A stretch of DNA of 11,760 nucleotides, taken from the NCBI GenBank assembly GCA_937885465.1, contig CAKZZM010000169.1:1-11760 (forward strand), in the 5' to 3' direction. Below are positions 7,590-11,760 of this stretch, piece after piece (positions within the stretch are counted from its first letter, which is position 1; each line of letters begins with the position of its first letter). Source of the DNA: an uncultured Bacteroidales bacterium (GTDB lineage Bacteria; Bacteroidota; Bacteroidia; Bacteroidales; Paludibacteraceae). The translations under genes were made by a program, and so were the position numbers. Under the pieces are notes generated by a model. It made no database searches. It was not told where the DNA came from and saw only the letters and a program-made list of their open reading frames with translations.

Positions 7590-8450
7590 ATGTTAAATCA
7601 AGACATTACCTTTTCGGAAAACTTGGATGAACTGCTGGCACGGTTCAGCAGTGAAAACGACTGCTCGCTGATTATCTATTGCATAGCCGGTAAACTCCAG
7701 ATTGAGATAGATGGGCAGCAACGACTCATCGTTCCGCATGACATGTTATTATGCACCCCTGAATTGATTGTTGGCAATTACTTGCGCTCGCCGGATCTGA
7801 AATGCAAGGCGATTGCCATACGCAAGCACGCGCTGGACGATGTATTGTACGTGTGCATGCGCGAGGATAACAACTGGTGGGAGAAATCGAAATACCTCGT
7901 TCACAACCCCATCATCCACCTCAACGAACGGCAACAGGAATTAGGACAGCTTTTTAACCGTCTTTTTCAGTTATACATGGAAGACAACAGGTCCGAATTG
8001 AGCGAAAACATCCGCCGCATCTTTGCACAAGCGGCTATCTACGAGTTGCTGAACTGGCTGGAAGGCAGCGTGGTACAGACGCAAGATACAGAGCGCAAAC
8101 AGGGGCGGCAAGAAGTCTTATTCCGTGACTTCGCCCTTCTGTTGCAGGAAACAAAAGGCCGCCAGCGCGAGGTTCGATGGTTCGCCAACCAGTTGGCTGT
8201 CACGCCGAAATACTTGTCCGTGGTATGCCGTGCCCATTCAGGCAACACCGCACTAGTGCTTATCAATGAGGTGACTACACAGGAGATAAAACGCTTACTC
8301 CGCCAAACGGACATGAGTTCTAAAGAGATATGCGGAAAGATGGATTTCCCGAGTCTCAGTTTCTTCTGCAAGTATGTAAAGCAGCATCTGGGTATGACTG
8401 CCAACGAGTATCGCATTGTTAGCCGTAGTAACTTGGTACTTAGTAAATAA
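7590..8450 (+). CDS. AraC-family transcriptional regulator
   Basis: The 286-residue protein has an N-terminal cupin-like sensor region (about 1-125; LIIYCIAGKLQIEIDGQQRLIVPHDMLLC splits into short beta strands). A helical linker follows, then a C-terminal AraC DNA-binding domain. Helix-turn-helix 1 is at about 193-217 (VRWFANQLAVTPKYLSVVCR) and helix-turn-helix 2 at about 243-275 (SSKEICGKMDFPSLSFFCKYV, then GMTANEYR). The start is ATG 7590 rather than the in-frame GTG at 7572, because that GTG sits in the promoter -7 box. The gene is divergent from the TolC-HlyD-permease operon and is the natural candidate for its regulator. Its 3' end overlaps the convergent radical SAM gene by 11 bp, with no terminator between them. 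The inducing ligand is not visible. Confidence 0.92.
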   Translation: MLNQDITFSENLDELLARFSSENDCSLIIYCIAGKLQIEIDGQQRLIVPHDMLLCTPELIVGNYLRSPDLKCKAIAIRKHALDDVLYVCMREDNNWWEKSKYLVHNPIIHLNERQQELGQLFNRLFQLYMEDNRSELSENIRRIFAQAAIYELLNWLEGSVVQTQDTERKQGRQEVLFRDFALLLQETKGRQREVRWFANQLAVTPKYLSVVCRAHSGNTALVLINEVTTQEIKRLLRQTDMSSKEICGKMDFPSLSFFCKYVKQHLGMTANEYRIVSRSNLVLSK

Positions 8451-9543
8451 CTTCTTTCCAGCACTGCGGGTCGGGGGCGTAGAAGTTGTGGGTGTAGCCG
8501 TATGCTACGGCAGGACAGCCACGGCAGAAACGCAGCAGTTCGCACTTTGCGCATTTTTCAAAGCGCTCGTGCTCGCGGTAAGTGTTCATCTTTTCTCCGT
8601 GATAGACATCGTACATATCTTCCGCTACGGTACCTACATAGCTCTCAAAACGCCTGCACGCCATAAGTCGCCCTTCGGCGGAAATAGTGAAATGGCAGTT
8701 GCCGCAGTTGCAACCGTCGTAGATGGTATCGGGGTCTAAGCCCTCGGGTATTTTCCATAACCCGCGCTCGTAGAGATAGAGCGTCCAGAGGTGGTCTTTG
8801 AGGTTGAAGGTGGTTTCGGAATCCTTGTATTGCTCGAACTTATGCAAACATTTATCAAGAAAATCCCTATACCTCAGCGGCTCCACGTGCCAGTAGTCCC
8901 TTTGTACTTTGTACTTTGTCCCTTCGTACTTTGTACTTTGTCCCTTTGTACTTTGTACTTTGTCCCTTTGTACTTTCTCTTGGCTTGTGGGACAATAACG
9001 TCCGAAGGCGAAGATGTCCACTTTGTGGGAAACGATGATGTCTATCAGTTCGGGTATTTCGTCAATGTTCGCCGCGCTGATGGTGGACATAACGGCGCAA
9101 TGCATACCTGCCTCGCGGATGAGGGGGATAGCCGCTAAGGTGGCATCAAACGACCCCGGTTTGCGGAAGCGGTCGTGCGTCTCTTTGAGTCCGTCTAACG
9201 ATAGTTGGTACTTGCGGCAGCCAAGCGATTTCATCTGCCGGCATAGCGCGGCGTTGAGGTGAAACGGATTGCCCATGAGTGTGAAGGGAATACCGCGGCT
9301 GTGTACCAGTTCTAATAAGTCCCAAAAGCGGTGATGCAGAATAGGGTCGCCGCCGGTGATATACAGATACGGCACCCGATTCATCTTGTCCGCCATGCGC
9401 TCAATATTATCTAATGTACTGACTAACTGCTCCCACGGTGTCTCTATCAGTGGTCCGTGTCCCTCAGCAAAGAGGTAGCAGTGCTTGCACCGCTGGTCGC
9501 ATTGGTCGGTTATGTGCCATTGGTAAGCAAAATACTCTTTCAT
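8440..9543 (-). CDS. Radical SAM/SPASM domain protein
   Basis: The 367-residue protein carries the radical SAM CxxxCxxC motif (C15, C19, C22) that binds a 4Fe-4S cluster and ITGGDP (62-67) for SAM. It has a C-terminal SPASM-type domain with cysteines at 278, 280, 283, 296, 331, 334, 340, 343 and 361 for auxiliary clusters. Such enzymes commonly modify ribosomal peptides. From memory the sequence resembles the group labelled 'ACGX system', but I could not check this. No cysteine-rich precursor peptide is visible in the flanking DNA. Residues 190-216, between the radical SAM core and SPASM parts, are encoded by a 22-bp tandem repeat and look like an insertion in a surface loop after CPTSQE. The start is ATG 9543, 18 nt beyond a strong -7 box. 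It is monocistronic as far as can be seen. Confidence 0.88.
   Translation of the reverse strand: MKEYFAYQWHITDQCDQRCKHCYLFAEGHGPLIETPWEQLVSTLDNIERMADKMNRVPYLYITGGDPILHHRFWDLLELVHSRGIPFTLMGNPFHLNAALCRQMKSLGCRKYQLSLDGLKETHDRFRKPGSFDATLAAIPLIREAGMHCAVMSTISAANIDEIPELIDIIVSHKVDIFAFGRYCPTSQEKVQRDKVQSTKGQSTKYEGTKYKVQRDYWHVEPLRYRDFLDKCLHKFEQYKDSETTFNLKDHLWTLYLYERGLWKIPEGLDPDTIYDGCNCGNCHFTISAEGRLMACRRFESYVGTVAEDMYDVYHGEKMNTYREHERFEKCAKCELLRFCRGCPAVAYGYTHNFYAPDPQCWKEVIY
8896..8976. repeat. 22-bp tandem repeat, 3.7 copies, inside the radical SAM gene
   Basis: Units start at 8896, 8918, 8940 and 8962. Each reads GTCCC followed by TTTGTAC, TTTGTAC-like blocks and TTT; the second has one T-to-C change and the last is cut at 15 bp. 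Because 22 is not a multiple of three, successive units are read in different frames. After three units (66 bp) the frame returns, and KVQRD appears at residues 190-194 and again at 212-216. Confidence 0.95.
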
Positions 9544-9560
9544 TGTTTGCTAATTTGTTG

Positions 9561-9600
9561 CAAAAGTACAACAAAAAATCGACATATGCAACTGCATATG
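9561..9600 (-). promoter_or_regulatory. Promoter and palindromic operator of the radical SAM gene
   Basis: On the minus strand TACTTTTG (9568 to 9561) matches the -7 consensus. Twenty bp upstream is GTTG (9592-9589), one mismatch from the -33 box. The -33 box lies in the centre of a perfect inverted repeat, CATATGCA-AC-TGCATATG (9583-9600), with 8-bp arms and a 2-bp spacer. A dimeric regulator bound there would occlude RNA polymerase. The leader to ATG 9543 would be about 11-13 nt. Confidence 0.7.
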
Positions 9601-9678
9601 AAGAAAAATTTTGATGGTCTGTAAACCGTGTATGTTTTTATGAATTTTTGATTATAAAAAAAAAAACATATAATATTT

Positions 9679-9710
9679 TTTGATTATGTTAGAAAAAAGT
9701 TGTACCTTCA
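9679..9710 (+). promoter_or_regulatory. Possible relic promoter of the ATPase pseudogene
   Basis: TTTG (9679-9682) is followed after 20 bp by TACCTTCA (9703-9710), which matches four of the six fixed positions of TAnnTTTG. It points toward the pseudogene remnant beginning about 20 bp downstream. It may still fire but would drive only a short untranslatable RNA ending at the hairpin at 9959-9983. Confidence 0.4.
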
Positions 9711-9732
9711 TAAGCGAACGTATCAAGCATAA

Positions 9733-9951
9733 TGCGTACATCATTTTTACAGTAAGAGTTATTTCTGGCGTACTCAACAACAGCAGGAGGTAGATTACAT
9801 CGAAGATGTGGACGGTGTTCTGCATGCGTATGAATTCAAATGGAATCCGGAGCGGAAAGTGCGTTTGACAGACACATTTGCCAAGAATTATCTTGATCAC
9901 ACTTTTTCGGTTATACATCCTGACAACTACAGAGATTTTATCGGAGACTAA
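9733..9951 (+). pseudogene. 3' remnant of an AAA+ ATPase (DUF4143-type) gene
   Basis: The open frame from a TAA at 9730-9732 to the TAA at 9949-9951 has no ATG. From 9760 it translates to YFWRTQQQEVDYIED, then LHAYEFKWNPERKVRL and ending VIHPDNYRDFIGD. This is the typical C-terminal end of DUF4143-containing ATPases common in Bacteroidales: the YFWRT..Q.EVD.IE core resembles a PD-(D/E)XK-like module with the EFKW strand. Intact proteins are about 370-400 residues with an N-terminal P-loop; only about 63 recognisable residues remain. The 5' part, including Walker A, is deleted, leaving a promoter-like sequence close to the break. Function is lost. Confidence 0.75.
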
Positions 9952-9958
9952 ACACACA

Positions 9959-9983
9959 ACGGGCGACACATTATGCCGCCCGT
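9959..9983 (+). terminator. Hairpin after the ATPase remnant
   Basis: Seven-base-pair GC-rich stem ACGGGCG (9959-9965) with CGCCCGT (9977-9983) and an 11-nt loop, eight bases after the pseudogene stop, followed by an A/T stretch with TTTT. The weak T-tract makes termination efficiency uncertain. Confidence 0.5.
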
Positions 9984-10051
9984 AATTGATTTTATTGCCG
10001 ATTATTAAGATTCACAATATTTCTTGTGTTCGGTACATTATAACTATTCAT

Positions 10052-10079
10052 AAAAAAAGCCCGAGGATTTAGCTCGGGC
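10052..10079 (-). terminator. Rho-independent terminator of the secreted protein gene
   Basis: Stem GCCCGAG (10059-10065) with CTCGGGC (10073-10079), 7-nt loop, followed on the minus strand by seven T (10058-10052). It lies about 30 bases past the stop codon of the gene at 10110-10820 and is oriented to end that transcript. Confidence 0.85.
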
Positions 10080-10109
10080 GAAAACACATGTCGCAAATCT
10101 ACTGCATAG

Positions 10110-10820
10110 TTAGAATTTCATTGCTAATCCTATGCCGTTCTGTGATGATTGGATACCAAACTCCAATTTTGCTGTTCTTCTTGCGCATTGTTGATTGAAT
10201 ATCTCATAAGAGTTATTCATTCGTGTGTAACCGATAGGCAAGCATACAACACTACTAATCAGGAAACCGCCACCGAGACCCCACAAGATCGGATCATAGT
10301 ACAGACTATAAGGTGCAAATGCGAGCGGAATAGACAAGACGATACATCCGAGTCCTACTCCGAAGTATGTCCAGCCACTCTTGACTAATTTTTGACCACT
10401 CTGATAACTTTGCCAAGCTTCATAGCAATTATTCTGAACAAAAGCTACGTACTCGCTTTCACTCATGCTTTTCCCATTATAGAAATATGTCCCCCCTGAC
10501 TTTGTGATTAAAGATCCAGGTGTGAGTTGGCTATCAACTTGGTAAGTAGTACCACTCTGTTGTGACCCTGCCGGGTAATTTTGTGTCTGATGATTGTATG
10601 TACTAACACTTCCATTGGCATAGATAATCGAATTTATCTCCTGCGTGTTGAGGACAAAAGTAGGACCATTGGGATTGCTCTTTTCCTTGTACTTAACTTC
10701 TGTCTGCGACACTTCAATGATTTGGGCATCGATTTTCCGAGAATCATTGGTAATGATGACATCCTGTGCAGAGACAAATCCGGCTACAATCAACATAATC
10801 ATCAGTAATAACTTTTTCAT
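10110..10820 (-). CDS. Secreted or membrane-anchored hypothetical protein
   Basis: The 236-residue protein begins with a clear signal peptide (MKKLLLMIMLIVAGFVSA, cleavage before Q19). Residues 19-70 form a small domain of a kind I recall from many Bacteroidales envelope proteins: DVIITNDSRKIDAQIIEV, an EVKYKEKSNPNGP segment and EINSIIYANG. A Ser/Gln/Thr-rich linker follows (71-105), then a YFYNGKSMSESEYVAFVQNN segment. Two hydrophobic stretches lie at about 151-169 and 175-197. The end, LEFGIQSSQNGIGLAMKF, resembles the terminal beta strand of small outer-membrane-associated proteins, finishing in Phe. It is probably a single-gene unit with its own terminator at 10052-10079. No good -7 box is visible upstream; TATAAGTG (10842-10835) is a weak candidate. 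Function unknown. Confidence 0.82.
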   Translation of the reverse strand: MKKLLLMIMLIVAGFVSAQDVIITNDSRKIDAQIIEVSQTEVKYKEKSNPNGPTFVLNTQEINSIIYANGSVSTYNHQTQNYPAGSQQSGTTYQVDSQLTPGSLITKSGGTYFYNGKSMSESEYVAFVQNNCYEAWQSYQSGQKLVKSGWTYFGVGLGCIVLSIPLAFAPYSLYYDPILWGLGGGFLISSVVCLPIGYTRMNNSYEIFNQQCARRTAKLEFGIQSSQNGIGLAMKF

Positions 10821-10924
10821 TGTCTATTTTTGCTCACTTATATCCCATCGAGCATCGGTTTTGTAGATAAAAATTAAGTTACCCTGTTCTGACGGCTTCG
10901 CAGGTCTTGCCCCGTTTGGAGAGT

Positions 10925-10946
10925 GACGGTTCTCTATAGAGCCGTC
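10925..10946. other. Hairpin in the gap upstream of the secreted protein gene
   Basis: GACGG (10925-10929) pairs with CCGTC (10942-10946) and CTC with GAG around a TATA loop, with a two-base bulge. A second GACGG lies at 10892-10896. The stretch 10862-10960 has no convincing ORF. It may be the far end of the small RNA transcribed leftwards from 11192, or part of the leader of the gene at 10110-10820. No T-tract on either side makes it a clear terminator. Confidence 0.35.
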
Positions 10947-10973
10947 TGCGCTTTATATATAAATAAGGAGTAC

Positions 10974-11192
10974 AAAAAAATATATGAGCGTCTCCTTATC
11001 ATCCTTGAGGCTGTGAGAAATGCCCATTCACCGATAAATCACGCCCATATATACTATGGACGCTTGCCGACTTATTATTGGTGAATCTTTAAAACTTCTC
11101 ACATTCCAAGGATTCCAATAAATCGCAAACGCGAAATAATCAATATGTCCCCGCTTTTTTACGCTGTCGAAGCCAGCGGTCATTCTCAAATG
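10974..11192 (-). ncRNA. Candidate small structured RNA, elongated hairpin
   Basis: A perfect promoter at 11199-11230 fires into a stretch with nested pairings on one axis. They are CAAGGAT with ATCCTTG (11107-11113 and 11001-11007), TTCTCACA with TGTGAGAA (11096-11103 and 11012-11019), GGTGAAT with ATTCACC (11080-11086 and 11026-11032), and an apical stem TATGGACG with CGCCCATA (11055-11062 and 11042-11049) that needs one G-U pair on the minus strand. The result is a long rod with internal bulges, reminiscent of 6S RNA, which is inference. Seven T (minus strand, 10980-10974) may mark the 3' end. A 51-codon frame from ATG 11183 to the stop at 11028 runs through the same region and is the main alternative explanation. 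Confidence 0.45.
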
Positions 11193-11198
11193 ACGATG

Positions 11199-11230
11199 CA
11201 AAGATAGTACATTTATTTCATTTGTGCAAA
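11199..11230 (-). promoter_or_regulatory. Strong promoter of the candidate small RNA
   Basis: Minus-strand TTTG (11230-11227), 20 bp, TATCTTTG (11206-11199): full match to the Bacteroidetes consensus. Just upstream is an inverted repeat AAAATGCA (11233-11240) with TGCATTTT (11248-11255). The -33 box extends to TTTGCACA, as in the divergent promoter at 11309-11340. Confidence 0.8.
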
Positions 11231-11308
11231 TAAAAATGCAGAATTTTTGCATTTTCATTTGAAAAATATTTCTTATTTTGTTACAAAAACGATTTTTTCA
11301 ATGAAAAA

Positions 11309-11340
11309 TTTGCACATGTCAGTTTTTTGTAGTACTTTTG
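11309..11340 (+). promoter_or_regulatory. Strong rightward promoter with no recognised gene
   Basis: TTTG (11309-11312), 20 bp, TACTTTTG (11333-11340) fits the consensus fully. Transcription from about 11346 would proceed about 60 bp and then enter the 3' end of the convergent DUF3800-like gene. The first bases hold two small hairpins, CCTTT-ttaactg-AAAGG and GCTACG-AGGT-CGTAGC, and a T7 run lies at about 11421-11427. A short RNA is possible; no ORF is convincing. Confidence 0.7.
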
Positions 11341-11406
11341 CAACCGAATTAGAAAGATAGTCCTTTTTAACTGAAAGGCTACGAGGTCGTAGCTCACTTG
11401 TGTAGG

Positions 11407-11760
11407 TTAAACGGGATTATTTTTTTGTTTCTTCGTCAACTCTTTGTGCCGTTCGTGGTCTTTGGGGATGAAACTCCAATGACGATATGGGTGCGACCAC
11501 ACTTCTTCTTTGCTTCTGCAACTCGTACTTATGCCGACATTGAAACCCGGCATAATTTCGCGGATACGCATGTTTATATGACGGTATAACTTTTCTTTGG
11601 CTATCGTCCGTTTGCCCCGTGTGCGGCTGTCTGCTTGTTTCTCCTGTTGTTTCTCGTTAAGGCGGAAGCACATAGCTCCAAGAATCAAGTCCATGATTTG
11701 CAACGGTATATGCTTCTTGGAATCCACCTCTACTATTTCGTCCGGACGAATATGCAAGTT
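11407..11760 (-). CDS. DUF3800-like protein, C-terminal part (cut by window edge)
   Basis: The minus-strand frame is open from the right edge to the TAA at 11407-11409, giving 117 residues. A TTG at 11757 is not the start; the frame continues past the edge. The segment VEVDSKKHIPLQIMDLILGA matches the conserved C-terminal block of DUF3800 proteins (D-S-K-x-x-x-x-Q-x-x-D-x-x-x-G), which have an RNase H-like fold by family knowledge. The rest, rich in Arg and Lys and ending KELTKKQKNNPV, is family-variable. In DUF3800 proteins this Asp-containing block contributes to the presumed active site. Members are often found in variable or defence-associated regions, but nothing else here shows that. 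No terminator hairpin is evident past its stop. Confidence 0.65.
   Translation of the reverse strand, partial: NLHIRPDEIVEVDSKKHIPLQIMDLILGAMCFRLNEKQQEKQADSRTRGKRTIAKEKLYRHINMRIREIMPGFNVGISTSCRSKEEVWSHPYRHWSFIPKDHERHKELTKKQKNNPV

Noticed and set aside
8896..8976. Possible CRISPR array
   Set aside because: The 22-bp units are directly joined with no variable spacers and lie within a coding frame.
9652..9969. Minus-strand ORF of 105 codons over the ATPase remnant
   Set aside because: It is the reverse of the recognisable plus-strand DUF4143-type remnant, runs through an A/T tract, and has no family-like features or promoter.
11028..11258. Minus-strand 76-codon ORF
   Set aside because: Its start lies upstream of the perfect promoter at 11199-11230, so the full frame cannot be translated from that transcript. 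The shorter 51-codon version is kept only as an alternative to the small RNA.
11372..11402. tRNA-like string GTCGTAGCTCACTTGTGTAG downstream of a tRNA-type promoter
   Set aside because: It resembles the 5' part of a tRNA D-arm, but no D-stem partner, anticodon arm or T-arm follows. It could be chance, so no tRNA or attachment site is called.

Overview
The window looks like chromosomal DNA of a Bacteroidales bacterium, with Bacteroides or Parabacteroides as the likeliest genera. This rests on several promoters of the Bacteroidetes type (TTTG at -33, about 20 bp, TAnnTTTG at -7), on genes that mostly lack Shine-Dalgarno sequences, and on protein families typical of gut Bacteroidales. I could not search a database, so the genus is inferred.

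Left part (1-2440). A promoter at 36-67 points out of the window to the left. Two minus-strand genes follow in transcription order: a two-TM protein of unknown function (1745-2353) and a cardiolipin synthase of the phospholipase D superfamily (270-1625). They probably share a transcript, because no promoter is visible in the 119 bp between them.

Middle part (2442-8450). A tight minus-strand operon encodes a TolC-type outer membrane channel, an HlyD-type periplasmic adaptor and two ABC-2-type permeases. It reads as a tripartite efflux or export system. No ATP-binding subunit is present. A divergent AraC-family regulator (7590-8450) shares the intergenic region with the operon. A 36-bp element upstream of the TolC gene recurs, 28 of 36 identical and in the same orientation, upstream of the two-TM gene. 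In both places it ends on a TTTG that could serve as the -33 box. This suggests that the AraC regulator controls both the pump and the membrane protein/cardiolipin synthase pair.

Right part (8440-11760). A radical SAM/SPASM protein (8440-9543) meets the AraC gene tail to tail with an 11-bp overlap. It has a promoter with a perfect inverted repeat over the -33 region, and a 22-bp tandem repeat inside its coding sequence. Then come a decayed 3' fragment of a DUF4143-type ATPase gene, two hairpins with terminator features, and a secreted/membrane hypothetical gene. A 586-bp gene-free stretch follows. It holds two strong divergent promoters and an elongated hairpin that is probably a small RNA. 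The window ends in the 3' part of a DUF3800-like gene.

A recurring theme is short tandem repeats built of alternating 7-8-mers at gene ends and junctions (233-266, 2363-2405, 4859-4886), plus the related but longer 22-bp array inside the radical SAM gene (8896-8976).
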